Source: Salminus brasiliensis
Taxonomy: Eukaryota > Chordata > Actinopteri > Characiformes > Bryconidae
Assembly: GCF_030463535.1 (NCBI RefSeq)
Contig: NC_132879.1
Location: 36,380,425-36,444,424 of the forward strand
DNA length: 64,000 nt
Reading direction: 5' to 3'
Shown piece by piece: positions 24,201-35,422 of the stretch. The position numbers and the translations under genes are program-made. The notes beneath the pieces were generated by a model. That model worked only from the letters and a program-made list of their open reading frames with translations. It did no database searches and was not told the DNA's origin. How positions within the stretch are numbered: position 1 is the stretch's first letter; every line of letters begins with the position of its first letter.

Positions 24201-27200
24201 AAAGCATTTTTATGTTACATTACCTTCAAGTCAGTTCAAAACAGTCTACTAGACTACTGTGAGCAGGGGAATTATATAGGATAATTTGCTGCAGAATTGG
24301 TATTTAGCCAACCTGTGAAAATTTCTGATTCATACCGAATTAAAATGACACAGATAACTCTCACAGGCAGTTACTTAAATTACACCCCCCCCCAAGTAAA
24401 ACTGATCGAACTTCAATAAGACTTTAGATGTAATAAATATTAACCCCTAAGATTTGAAATACAGGCTTGTTAAATGTTCGGCTCATTTTCAATGACATGA
24501 AAAACAGCTAGGTGCAAATGCAACAGCTAGGTATTCTTAAGTTAAAGGAGTAGAAAATGACACCTTATGCTCCTGGTTATTCAAGGGATTTAACCATTGA
24601 GTGTTGTTGCACACATAGTAATAGTGCTGATGTTATAAAAGTTTCAATTTCACACAACAGTTCAGTACAGTGTTGCTGAGTTCTTGCTTGACAGGTTCTA
24701 CATAATGCTGACACCTCAGACTGCTTCTGCAAATAGCATAAGAGGGCTGACAACTGTCTCTATTGAGTCTGAGCGTATATTATTCATATTTCTGTGAGCC
24801 TTGAGGCTTTTTATGCCGTGGTGGTTAGTTTGAAGATAAGGCGAGGATGGTGTTCTCTTTCGCCTAAAGTGCAGTAGAGGTGGTGTTATGGTCCTGCCAG
24901 AATAGTTGACGCATCAGTATGTGTATCAGGGTTCACCCACATGCCCATGTGAAGAGAAGCGTAACATACATGTCAGACAAAGGAGTGTTTAATAGACCCA
25001 GTAGTATAGAGAGAATGTGGCACTGCATTTGTAATCCCTAACTCTTTATGTTGAGTGATCCTTTGTGGATGGTTAATAATAATATATTCAGTGTCAGTGA
25101 CATATCAACCCCATATCAGTGCAGTAGCAGCAGTGAAACAGCTGAATACACTGAGGTAAATATCTTGAATATGTTCTGTTGATATTACTGACATTAGGAT
25201 TCACTGTTGATATTTTACATCAAGTAGACTTCATATGTTACTTCCATTAAGCAGATTTACCTTATTTCACTGTAGCTTGAACTCTAACCCTAATCCTAAC
25301 CTTAACTTTAAACCTAAACCTTAGTGTAACCCTGGTCCTTACGGTAATCCTTACTCTAATCTTAATCCTAACCTTACATCTCAAACCCTGGTCATAATCT
25401 TAATCTTGACCATAATCCTAACCCTGGCCCTAATGCTAAACCTTGATCTGGATCCTAATTCTAACACCTAACCTTAAACTCAAACCAAAACCTTACTGTA
25501 ACCTGGCTAGTAACCTGGCTAGTAACCTGGCTAGTAACCTGGACAACCTGGACAGTAACCCTGTAGTAACCTAGACAGTAACTTGGACAGTAATCCTGAC
25601 TTTAATCTTTATTCAAACCTTAATCTCAATCCAAAACTAAATTCTAACACTGGCCATAATCCTAATCCTAAATTTAACTTCAACCCAAAACCTAATCCTA
25701 ACCTTAACTTTAATCTCAACCTAATCCATGACCCTAAAGCTGTCCCTGGCCCTAATCCTAAGACTAATGCAGCATGTCTGTAACAGCTTGTTGAGGAAAA
25801 TAAGATGGTGTATATTTTTATTTTTGTGTTTATTTTATCTATTAAGAACCTCTCAAGATAAAGAATCACCCTTTTCGTTGTAATTCTCTCTCCAAGCCTC
25901 TTCTAAAACAGTAAAATAAGTAAAATACTGACCAAATGTGTGTGTGTAGGATTTGACTGTGAATGGTGATGGTACCTTATCTCTAATCTGAAAACAGCTG
26001 TGTCAGCAGTGTGAATGTGTGTGATCTCTCGTGCTCGTAGACAACTCGTATTTCGGGACGATCTATACCTCAGATGACCGTGGCATTCTGTACTCCAAGT
26101 CACTGGAGCGGCACCTGTTTGGCATGGAGAGGAAGAGTGACTTTACCAATGTGACATCACTGAGAGGAGTCTATCTTACCAATGTCCTGGAGGAGGGTAT
26201 GGGCATCTACCAGGCACTACACCCCGAACACAAAAAGGATTCTACGGTTTTACAGGTCTATAGACAGTGTCGTAGACCAAAGCAGTCAAGATGCTTGAAA
26301 TGTAGACCTTCTGCGTTCATTCAGGGGGTTGATTTAGAGTGTTAGTTTGTGCAATTACTTTTGAGCCTGTAAAAGTGGAGGGACTATGTAAACAGTCGGT
26401 CATGAGCAGACATGCATCTTTTATCACTATAACTGTGACTTATAAGGGCGAACTGCTCTCCGACCTTATGCGTAGATTTTAACACCCAGCTAGCCCACTT
26501 TATTTGCTACAGATGGACGAATTACCACGGTCATCACATTTAATAAAGGTGGAGAGTGGAGACCACTAAGGAAGCCAGAGAATGTTGAATGTGGAAAAGA
26601 TGTTAAAAGGGTATGTTCACAGTGTGTGATGGTACCAGACATAGCAAGAGATACTATGGCTCCTGAAGTGGCAATAACAATTGTTGTGTGTGTGTTTCAG
26701 TGTAACTTGCACATCCATGGAGAGCACAGCCACTACATTGGTATTTCCCCCATGGTGCCACTCACCGATTCTGCTGCTGTTGGCCTGATCATCGCCCATG
26801 GTAGTAGTCACACAGTCACACTCTAACCTCAACTCACACTCTAATTAAGGACTTGTATGGGGCGCATAATTCTGTTATCCCACAAACCTGCAGTTTATGG
26901 GACATCTGTCCAGCACTGGTCAGATATGATAGTAACATGCGCTCTCTGTTCTTTGCAGGTAATGTTGGGGACTCTATTTCAGCATCTAAGCCAGATGTGT
27001 ATGTGTCCTCGGATGGAGGTTACAACTGGATATGCACGCTTAGAGGGCCCCACTACTACAGCATACTGGATTCGGGGGGCCTGTTAGTGGCTGTGGAGAC
27101 TCACAAAGACCGGCCAGTTAACGTTATAAAGTAATGCTTGCTTGATGGGATAGTTGTAACACAGTGCCTTTGTCTTTTCTGTATGTCATTATGTTATAGT

Positions 27201-30200
27201 TCTGAGATATCTCCGGTATTTAAAAGCAATAGATTGCTTTCCTGACATTATACATTAATAACAATGATTTTTTTATTGTATTATTTTATTATGTAGTCAT
27301 GTATAGCCTATGTGAGAAACTTTATCTGAATAGGACCAGATTTGAGAACGATACAGTACTACAACTTGTATTAACATCATCAGAGACTAGTATGTGTATG
27401 TATTTGTATAAATAACCAGCAGTTGTGTTAGGAAAGTTAGTAAATCCTCATAGCCTTTATAGACTGCTCTTTTTTTTTCAGGTTCTCCACAGATGAGGGT
27501 CAGTGTTGGAAGACTTATAATTTTACCACGCAGCCTTTCTTTATTGCCGGCCTAGCGTCTGAGCCTGGAAGTAAGACCATGAACATTAGCGTGTTTGGAT
27601 ACCGACCTGATGACGACGATCAACCCATGTGGGTTGCAGTTACCATAGACTTTGAGCAGCTGCTAACCAGAGAGTGTAAGCAAAAATTATGTACAAATAT
27701 TTGTACATCCCTGGTCAAAATATATGTTACTGTGAATAGCTAAGTGAGTGATAGATGACCTGACTTCCAAAAGGCATAAAGTGACAGATGGCACATTTCT
27801 TTAATATTTTAAGCCAAATGTCCTTCTTTTGCAGTTTCAAAATAACAAAAATGAAAACTCTGGGCACCATGTGTGGTCAGTACTAGTAACATCTCCTTTG
27901 GCAAGTATCAAAGCTTATGAACACTTTTTGGAGTCTTTCGCTGCTTGTTTGAGGGATTTTCACCAATTCGTCCCTGTTTTGTGAGATTCTTGGGCTGTCT
28001 TGGGTGCACTTTTGAGATAAATCCACAGGGAAATACCAGGATGACAGAGGAGAGGATTTAGTTTTTTTGTACATGCTCTTTAATATATGTGACCTTATAG
28101 TCTATAGTCTGCTAAATCGTCCTGAAGGTCTTTTCCAGTCAAATGGGAGGTTCCGATCTGCCCCTTCTCTCAGAAAGCTCTCGACTTGATCTCCACTTTT
28201 CCTGTTAGCTAACTGCACTACGAATTGAGGAAACAGCTCACTGTTTTCATACAGCCTTCTCCTGCTTTGTGAGCATTAAGTGTTTTAATCTGCAGATTGT
28301 TATACAGCTGCTTAAAGAAGCCTATGGCTGACGTTTGAGAAGTCAAAGTATTTTTTAAGCTTTAAAACCTTGCCTTTCCTAACAATCATTGTGAACAAGC
28401 CACAGCCCTTACAAGCTAATTAAAGTCTGCAAGTTCAAATCTCTTAGGGTGCTCAAGCATTTGCATGGTGTTCTCTTACCTTTTTCACTCTAAAGTTGTA
28501 CAAAACAAAAATAATACACTAATCTTGCAAAATAATGTTGTCCTAAAAAGTTTTGGAGATCAGTTTAACTTTTTCTTTGTCATTTAACTCAATTCACAGT
28601 AACAGAACTTTTGACTTGGGTGCCCAAACATTTGCATGTGGCTAAGAAGTACTACTTCTCATTGTACTTGCCAAGTAGTTGCACTGCTAGATAACACTGC
28701 TATCTAGTGGTCGGGGTTTAAACACTACACACAATGAACCACTGTCTGCCATCAATCTTTACGTGTACACTTACACAATACTGTGTTGTTGAGAGTCAGT
28801 ACAGTATTACAAAACTACGAGAACCGCCTTTTCAGTTAACATCTAACATATATCCCAGACTTAAATGCAGTTGAACACTATGCAATAAGTTTAGTGTGAT
28901 TCAATGGTAACGTTGTAGTCAACATCATTTACCTCACCTATGAAGTTTTGCCTCATCAGTGTGTGATGCTGTGGCGGGAACACAAACACTGAGAATGCTG
29001 TGAATTGCTAAAGAGCATAAGAGCAAATGTAATGTTTCAGTGCATTTGGATGATTGTGATGTGTCTGTTCATGTCACGTTCAGGTGGAGACGAGGACTAT
29101 GTGGAGTGGCTGGCCCATTCGGACAATGGAGAGACCTCAGAGACTGTTGGGTGTGTCCTAGGCTACAAGGAAACGTTTAGGAAATTGAAAATGATGTCGG
29201 TCTGCAGAAATGGTCGGGGATATGTGGTCAGCAGACAACACACGCCGTGTCCCTGTACCAGGGAAGATTACATGTGGTAGGAAGTCAGGATATCGAGTTG
29301 AGATATCCTGTTTCTCTTTTCCTCTGGTAGTGATGGAAAAATGAAAGTTAGAAATGAGAGCACCATCACACTGAACACCATCACATCTCTTTCTGACAGT
29401 GATTATGGATACTATCGCCATGAAAACAGCTCTGAATGTGTGGCACAGGAGGACTTGATAGACAAGACACTGGAAAACTGCTTAAAGTTAGGAGAGCTTC
29501 ATACAACAGGGTATTGGCCAGTCATCCTACTTTTTATTCCACACATACACACTTGAAGATGCAGCTCCCCATTATGCTTTGATGTGCATTGTGAACAGGT
29601 ATCGTAAGATCCCCAGTGATAAGTGTGAGGGAGGTTTCAGCCCGCCACGCCGAATGGACGAGTCTGAGAAGCATTGTGGGAACTCAAGTAAAGATTCTCC
29701 TTCCAGCCATCACCATCAAAGAACAGTGCGTAATATTACATTACATACATTGATTTCTAAGTGTGTTATGCAAGAGAATGGACTTGGTAGTTTACTAACT
29801 GTGTACCAGCAGGTAGGGAAATCAATAGCAATATAATAAAACTCCCCTCTTACAATGCCCACCTACAATCTCGTGATCCCAGAGACCTTCACAGATACAG
29901 TGTCTCACGCAGAAAACATCACAACATGGAAAGTGGAATGCTTTATGACTTCTGATTCATGTGGATCTCAGATAGGCATGCTAATGAGATTTCCGTCCCT
30001 GTATTTCATACCTATTATCTATTATTATTATTAACATGCATGACTGACAGCGCTCTATCAGTGGAAAACAAAATGTATTTATGTTACCATGGCAACCATA
30101 GATTTCTTTAGCATCTTGAGGTTTTACTAAGGTTCTGGTACCTGTAACCAGGTTAAATATAGATACGAGTCCCATCTGCCGGAGGGGCAGGGTACAAGTG

Positions 30201-31589
30201 GGTGGTGAGCAGCGGACCACCCTGCTACGGCCACTAAATTCTGCGGTGAAGCACAGAGGCGAGGGCCGCTAAACGTGAGGGACAACGGGCTTTCATTAGA
30301 CTTAGGGAACATATTCATAAGACATACTTTGTACATTTCCACTGGGGGCCATGAGGAGCCAGATTGCCTTAATTAGAAAGAAAACTCAGGTTTAGGTTCC
30401 ATGAGTCAAGTTTCCATTAATCAGACTGTGGCAGGTGTGGTGTGGCCGTGAGCTGTGAATATACTGGGGATGTAACTCAATGGTAGTGTGCATGCTTTGC
30501 ATGTATGAGGTCCTGGGTTCAATCCCCAACATCTCCATTTCGGTGGGGCAGTGGTGGCTCAGCGGTTAGAGCTTCGGTTAGAGCTACCCTGATAACAGGG
30601 TTGTGGGTTTGATACCTGGGCTCGGCAAGCTGCCACTCTTGGGCCCTTGAGCAAGGGCCCTTCACCCTCTCTGCTCCCCGGGCACTGGAGTTAACTGCCC
30701 ACCACTCTGGGTGTGTGTGTGCTCACTGCCCCTAGTTCACTAGTGTGTGTGTGTTCACTACCACAGATGGGTGAAATGCAGAGGACACATTTTACTGTAC
30801 ATAGTATGACAGATGACAGATACGTGCACCATTACTAATTCATGGATTATGATCCAGATTAAGAGCCACTCTGTTTTTCTGTTATTTTCTGTTTTCTGTT
30901 ATTGTTAATGACTTTAATGGTATAAAGGGACTAGTGAATAATTAGGGATCAGTAAATAATTTACAATTCGGAGGTTTACAGTGTCTAGAGGTTCACACAG
31001 GGAAAACAGTTTATAAACCATTTATAAATAAGTGATTGATTTACAGGATGAGGTGTGGTTGCAGATTGTGATTAGCGTTTGCGTGGGCATCGTAGTGCTG
31101 GCCGTCATTGTTGCAGTTGCTGTTACAGCCCGGAGAGAGAACTACAGTCAAAGGTAAGGTACAAGTCAAAGTCAGTTGGTGATTTTGTACACTATTGTAG
31201 ACTTGTTTATTTCACTGGCCCTACTCTGCCCCCTACAGGTCAACAGCATACCACTTCTCTGCTCTCCAGCTGCACGAGGACGAGCCCTGCATCGCCCCTG
31301 AAAGTGGACCAAGCAGCAACAGAGTCAGCTACCAAGAAGATTCAGATGACGTGAGTGTCATATTCCAGCATCTTCTCGCTAGCATGCAGTTCAACTAAAT
31401 AAACAAAAACAATTTAAATGTTAAAACAGTGCCCCTTATACGGATGACAAGAACTTCATCAGTCTAGTTTTCCAGACATATCTTACACTGAGGATACATT
31501 GACAAACCATATAAGAAAAAAACACTATTTTCATGTTTTACACTGATATTAATCATGCTTTTTGATCTCTTTAGGAACTCATTGAATGA
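16902..31589 (+). CDS. sort1: sortilin (VPS10-domain sorting receptor)
   Basis: Type I receptor that carries ligands such as lysosomal proteins and pro-neurotrophins between Golgi, surface and endosomes. Twenty-one exons: 16902-17105, 17316-17378, 18547-18623, 18756-18858, 19301-19468, 20945-21018, 21521-21567, 21800-21936, 22950-23033, 23393-23453, 26041-26196, 26513-26610, 26701-26800, 26959-27130, 27482-27675, 29084-29276, 29400-29510, 29599-29725, 31047-31153, 31239-31350, 31575-31589; total 800 residues (human 831). Signal peptide 1-20; furin site TRRRR about residue 39; a ten-bladed VPS10 propeller with Asp-box motifs ([40 protein letters not shown]); a 10CC module; one membrane helix in the exon at 31047; a short tail ending [19 protein letters not shown] and FSTDEGQCW match sortilin rather than SorCS or SORLA. 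Which teleost duplicate (a or b) is undecided. Confidence 0.95.
17379..18546 (+). other. sortilin intron 2 with A-tracts and (AT)n
   Basis: Contains poly(A)-like runs near 18060 and 18110, and an (AT)n microsatellite at 18168-18203. No exon is seen. Confidence 0.7.
20010..20720 (+). mobile_element. decayed Tc1-like transposon in a sortilin intron
   Basis: A transposase-like start ([22 protein letters not shown]) lies at 20022-20213. After frame breaks come [20 protein letters not shown]-like residues near 20265-20330 and FQHKNLI...HGGGSNMVF near 20430-20490. These are the DNA-binding and first catalytic regions of a Tc1-family transposase. Several stops show it is dead. It lies wholly between sortilin exons. 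Confidence 0.75.
21937..22949 (+). other. sortilin intron 8, nothing recognised
   Basis: AT-rich; overlapping short reverse frames at 21873-22156 are chance. No conserved exon seen. Confidence 0.5.
23155..23325. repeat. two (CA)n microsatellites
   Basis: CA tracts at about 23159-23180 and 23293-23314 flank unique sequence in one sortilin intron. Confidence 0.85.
25268..25785. repeat. degenerate telomere-like CCTAA array with a 12-base sub-array
   Basis: About 500 bases of CCTAAYCY-like words (CCTAATCCTAACCTTAAC and variants), close to but not exactly the vertebrate telomere hexamer. Embedded at about 25499-25580 is a tandem array of TAACCTGGCTAG and TAACCTGGACAG, a 12-base unit. The asparagine- and proline-rich frame at 25583-25783 is an artefact of the repeat. 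It lies in sortilin intron 10. Confidence 0.85.
27710..28650 (-). mobile_element. decayed DNA transposon in a sortilin intron, probably Tc1/mariner-like
   Basis: GCTTGTTTGAGGGATTTTCAC followed by TGTGAGATTCTTGGGCTGTC and ATAAATCCACAGG is the order I know from a common fish Tc1-type element read in reverse. The ends carry GGTCAAAATATATGTTAC and GGGTGCCCAAACATTTGCATG words. Family assignment is from memory; the copy has no intact frame. Confidence 0.5.
30035..30295. repeat. dispersed repeat, related to 32425-32765
   Basis: The words TGTAACCAGGTTA, CCATCTGCC, CAAGTGGGTGGTGAGCAG, CCACTAAATTCTG and GCACAGAGGC occur in the same order in both places. Confidence 0.6.
30466..30537 (+). tRNA. tRNA-Ala(TGC)-like sequence, probably decayed
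   Basis: Seventy-two bases, the usual length for tRNA-Ala. The acceptor arms GGGGATG and CATCTCC pair throughout (one G-T), the anticodon stem CATGC/GTATG pairs, and the loop TTTGCAT gives anticodon TGC. The D stem ACTC/GTGT has a T-T clash and the T stem has a C-A clash; box B reads GGTTCAATC, as if a CpG had decayed. No T4 terminator follows closely. It is probably a pseudogene or a SINE-mobilised copy, though it may still transcribe. Confidence 0.6.
30541..30830 (+). mobile_element. tRNA-derived SINE
   Basis: The head GTGGCTCAGCGGTTAGAGC (box A-like) and GGTTGTGGGTTTGATACC (box B-like) is followed by a body with CTCGGCAAGCTGCCACT, GGGCCCTTGAGCAAGG, CTCTGCTCCCCGGGC and GTTCACTACCA. I recognise this as a SINE family common in otophysan fishes. 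A GGTTAGAGCT word is duplicated in the head. It sits three bases after the tRNA-Ala-like sequence. Confidence 0.85.
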
Positions 31590-31799
31590 GCAGCTTCAAG
31601 CTCTGGGTCTTCAAGCTGGTCTTTGTTTATAAGGTTTTTGCACTTGGCTTCCAAACTACTTTCAACCAACAGATCATGACCAAAGCACTGAAACAGGAAA
31701 AGAAGAATTGCTGCAACAATGAGCCAGATTATTTATTGACCAGTATCTGTTTGTGTAGTTTGAAGCCTCTAATGTGACATAGTTGGTATTTATAATATA

Positions 31800-32001
31800 G
31801 AATGGCCACAGGATAGTATATTGAAGCTGTGAAATAATATAATGAGACCTAGAGATAATATATAGAGGCCACAAAATAATATACTGATATAACAAGATAA
31901 AATATTGAGGCCATAAAATGATATGGGGACCACAAGATAATATATACAGGATAATATATTGAGGCAACATAGGACATAAAGTAATATATTGAGGCCACAA
32001 G

Positions 32002-32081
<80 letters not shown>

Positions 32082-32225
32082 CTACAAAATAATATACTGA
32101 GATCATGAGATATTATACAAAGACAACAAAGTAATATATCAAGACCATGTGGTAATATTTTGAGGCTGCAAAATAATATATTAAGACCACTTGAATGTAT
32201 TGAAGCAGCAAGTTAATATATTAAT
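31800..32225. repeat. degenerate 21-base minisatellite with an internal (AT)n expansion
   Basis: Units close to GGCCACAAAATAATATATTGA repeat about twenty times with substitutions and small indels. The AT-rich half of one unit has expanded into (AT)n at about 32003-32080. The reverse frame reads as a seven-residue repeat (WPQYIIL-like), confirming the 21-base period. Confidence 0.85.
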
Positions 32226-32424
32226 CTGAACTACAAGCACTTTTCTGTTGGTCCAAACCTGCGAGCCTGTGGCCATGCCTAAATAAAAAATAACCACCAT
32301 GTGATTTTAGAGACCCCTTATTTTAGTGTGAATAAAGCTCCTTTCACTCAAGGACCACTGGATAGTATATCAGTATGAGTAAAACTGCCTTTTCACATGC
32401 GGTGATTTCTGCTCTGTATATTAC

Positions 32425-32765
32425 CTGCCTCTATCACTGGCAAACAAAATTGGTTTATGTTAACCTGGCAATGCACACAGCCTTGAGACAGAGAACTTGT
32501 ATTGTTTTGATTTCTACTCTCTATTGCAGTTGTGATTTCACAGATCTTTAGGGTTTACTGAGCTTCTGAAATCTGTAACCAGGTTATATATAAATACAAA
32601 AAGATCCCATCTGCCCCCTGTCGCCTCTCTGCTTTGGCAGCCGTCTAAGCACTGTGCTGGTAGGGCAGGGTTCAAGTGGGTGGTGAGCAGATCACCCAGC
32701 TAGTGCCACTAAATTCTGTGGGGGACGCACAGAGGCAACGGGCGCTGGACGTGATAGATGCAGAT
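32425..32765. repeat. dispersed repeat, related to 30035-30295
   Basis: Same ordered words as the copy at 30035-30295, with an extra block around 32620-32665. Confidence 0.6.
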
Positions 32766-33544
32766 ATCAGACCCTCAGTAAACGCTAAAAAACAAGGCTG
32801 TGTCCAGTGCAATGGTAATGTAGACAACAGTAAACTCAAGCTTTAGCTCGCCAGGTTTAGCTTTAGCTTTAGCTCTCCAGGTTGCTCAGACTCACCAGCA
32901 ATACTTGTGAAATACAGCAGACATTTATTGTACTGCCTTTTCACATGCAGTGATTTCAACTCTGTATATTACCTTGCCTTAAAAGCTGCTGCTAGAGAAG
33001 ATCCTCCTGAAATGTCCTTGAGAAGAAGTTTTTCAAGAGAGATCTGTCCTGAATTTTCAATAAACGTAGCTATATTCTGTATGCTCACAGTGTATCAATT
33101 CAAAGGTTCTGTGTAATAAAGCAAATAAGTGTTGAACAATAGACAGCACCACTATTTTCTTCTTACACTTGATGGTAGTGTAGTGGGTTACGCTGAGGAG
33201 GTTTTAAAGGATGAGAGGTAGAGAGTAACACTAATAGACCTGCCTCTGAGCTGCTTCAGCAATGAAAGGGAAGTCTGGAAAGGGACAGTAAAACAGTTGC
33301 CAAGAAAAAGACAAACATGGTTGATTAAATGTGATCAGACAACACAACCTAAACCAGTGCTCCATACTTATGGACCATATTTTCTGCCAGAGAAAAGATA
33401 TATCCTAATTTAGATCTCTTAATTTCATTCATTGCTCCTAGATACAGTTAAGCCCTGTTACCAGAATTGAAGTGAGACTTTCAAAATCTTAGTGATGCTC
33501 CACTGACTTGTAATAGAGAGAGTAGCATCTAAAATTAAAAAAAA

Positions 33545-33975
33545 AAAAAAAAAATATTTGGAGACTTCTTCACTCACCTTGAGTTCTGCTATTGGGCTTA
33601 ACCTAAATGACATTTAGGCATTTTGCTAGTTGTTTTAAATGTTCTTTTCTTGTAAATAATAGTAATAACACTTACTTCAACAATAGGTAGCAAACCTATT
33701 TCCTCACAAGAAACGGCTTAATTACAAATTATTTTTAAAATACATTTCTTTTATTTGTTTGGTTTTATCAATTAAATAGGTTTTTCTATATGGTGTCCCA
33801 TTTTTTACATTGTATAAACTATAGATGTCATACTATTTGGGTCGGGTTTTTATTTATTTATTTTTCTTGCTGGTTTGTATGTATTATCCGAATTTCAGTT
33901 TTACAAAACACAATGACATTCACAATGTAAGTTCTCTATTTTTTAAGAGTACTCCTACAGCTCAGTCATGATGCT
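33545..33975 (-). repeat. duplicated segment, copy A (Tc1-related)
   Basis: GGAGACTTCTTCACTCACCTTGAG, TGCTATTGGGCTTAAC, TGTTTTAAATGTTCTTT and, 250 bases on, TATTTGGGTCG and TACAGCTCAGT match 35153-35795 in the same order. Read in reverse, the left part encodes the remains of a transposase DNA-binding domain. Confidence 0.7.
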
Positions 33976-34349
33976 CACAAGAACTGGTTAATGCTGCATA
34001 ACCCGAGTCAGAATTTGTGTAAAACCCTGTGAAATTACTGTACCGCAGTGACTGTTCTGTATCTTCCAGCTTGTCCAGAAATGCACGTGAAAAGTATGTC
34101 CTTTAGGGGTAGCTTAAAGTGCAAATTCCACTTTCTGGCTGTGGGGGGAGCCCAGGAGCAAGAAATATCAGTTTTTTTGCATAGTGCTGCTTTAAAGTAA
34201 TTGAAATTCAGCTCATGAGAATCAATCCTCAGATTTTCTCACAAATAATGTCTCGCAGGTGGCTTAACTCTTTTCGGTCAGACTGATCTCACCTCAGTCT
34301 CAGCTAAATAAGATTAAGAAAGGAAAAGCGTAGGAGCTCATTAGTTCTT

Positions 34350-34922
34350 TTGCAGCTCTCGTCCACATCACAGAGATCTTTCAGCAGTCTATCAGTGCAG
34401 GAGAAGACCTTATGCATTTCTCAAAGGGAATACTTTTGCTTCTTGATTCCCAGTGCTAACTCGGCTGACACACAAGCCAGTAAGCACATCAAGACAGTGG
34501 TATCCAATTACCCAAAACCTGGGAGCTGGGAGCAAAAAGAAATGAATGTCAAAGTAGACAAACTACTACTGGTCTCCTTGGGTTTTCCCATTGAAAAAGC
34601 CAAACATCAGTTTTCAGCCATCTTTCAGTTGGCGTCAACACTTGTCAAAGAAAAAAACCTACCAGACATGAATAACGACATTCTTCACAGAAACATGGAA
34701 ACCTGCAGGCTTGGATGGGTGGCTTGCTACATTACCAATACTTGTGGTTCTGTGATTTTCTTTTTCAGTCCTCACATACAGAATATGTACAGTAAACTGA
34801 ATTTCACTCGACTGAAATCAGTTTATATCATGGTTTATTTAATACCAAAAGTGAAGTATTATTTTTCCTGTTCCTATTTCACTGATTTTTACCCCAATTT
34901 TAATATGCACCATAAGACATAA
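34350..34922 (+). other. unassigned 190-codon open frame
   Basis: The longest open frame outside recognised genes; starts at a non-ATG codon and contains no domain I recognise. It lies between the two duplicated segments. No splice sites, polyadenylation signal or homology could be seen to support it, and it is probably chance or relic coding. Confidence 0.15.
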
Positions 34923-34964
34923 CCATACCAGTACCCAACACTACTACTACCCAACGTCTGTGTA

Positions 34965-35080
34965 ACTTCATCATCCATTCATCCATCTTCTTATCAATTT
35001 CCTCCTGGTCAGGGTCACAGTTGGTCCGGAGTCTACTCAGAATCATTGGAACAAGGCAGGAACACACATCCCCTTTGAAA
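34965..35080 (-). repeat. LINE 3'-tail type repeat fragment
   Basis: In reverse it reads GGAACA-rich sequence then ACTCCGGACCAACTGTGACC and GGATGAATGGATGA-like words, the tail of a very common teleost LINE or SINE family. Confidence 0.5.
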
Positions 35081-35125
35081 AATCTTATTTGTACAGTCGC
35101 TGACGGTAGATGCTGTACCTCGACG

Positions 35126-35377
35126 TTAACTGTGACCATGTCCCTGTATAACATTTCTGGAGACTTCTTTACTCATCTTGAGGTCTGCTATTGGGCTTAA
35201 CTTGCTAGGACGGTCTGACCTGGCCATTTTGCCATTTGTTTTAAATGTTCTTTCTTTGTAAATGATTTTGCGGACAGCGGAACGGCTGATTTGTAATAGT
35301 TTCGAGATCTTCAACTATCAGTAGCAAACCAAACTATATGTCCTAACTTTTCCTCAGAAGAAATTGCATTTATATTA

Positions 35378-35422
<45 letters not shown>

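Larger units (their letters stand above)
31590..33125 (+). other. probable sortilin 3' UTR
   Basis: There is no coding exon after the stop at 31587-31589. AATAAA occurs at 32331-32336 and 33115-33120, giving two candidate 3' ends. The stretch contains the 21-base minisatellite at 31800-32225 and a dispersed repeat. The open frame at 32907-33116 is not supported. Confidence 0.5.

Noticed and set aside
25268-25785. True interstitial telomere
   Set aside because: The units deviate from perfect TTAGGG in most copies; kept only as telomere-like.
25583-25869. Asparagine- and proline-rich frame, and a leucine- and glycine-rich reverse frame
   Set aside because: Products of the CCTAA-type array in a sortilin intron; no start context or homology.
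30541-30830. Second tRNA gene
   Set aside because: Box A and B are present but the spacing, lack of a cloverleaf and long body show a SINE.
31674-32000. 108-residue reverse frame with a seven-residue repeat
   Set aside because: It is the 21-base minisatellite read in reverse, not a gene.
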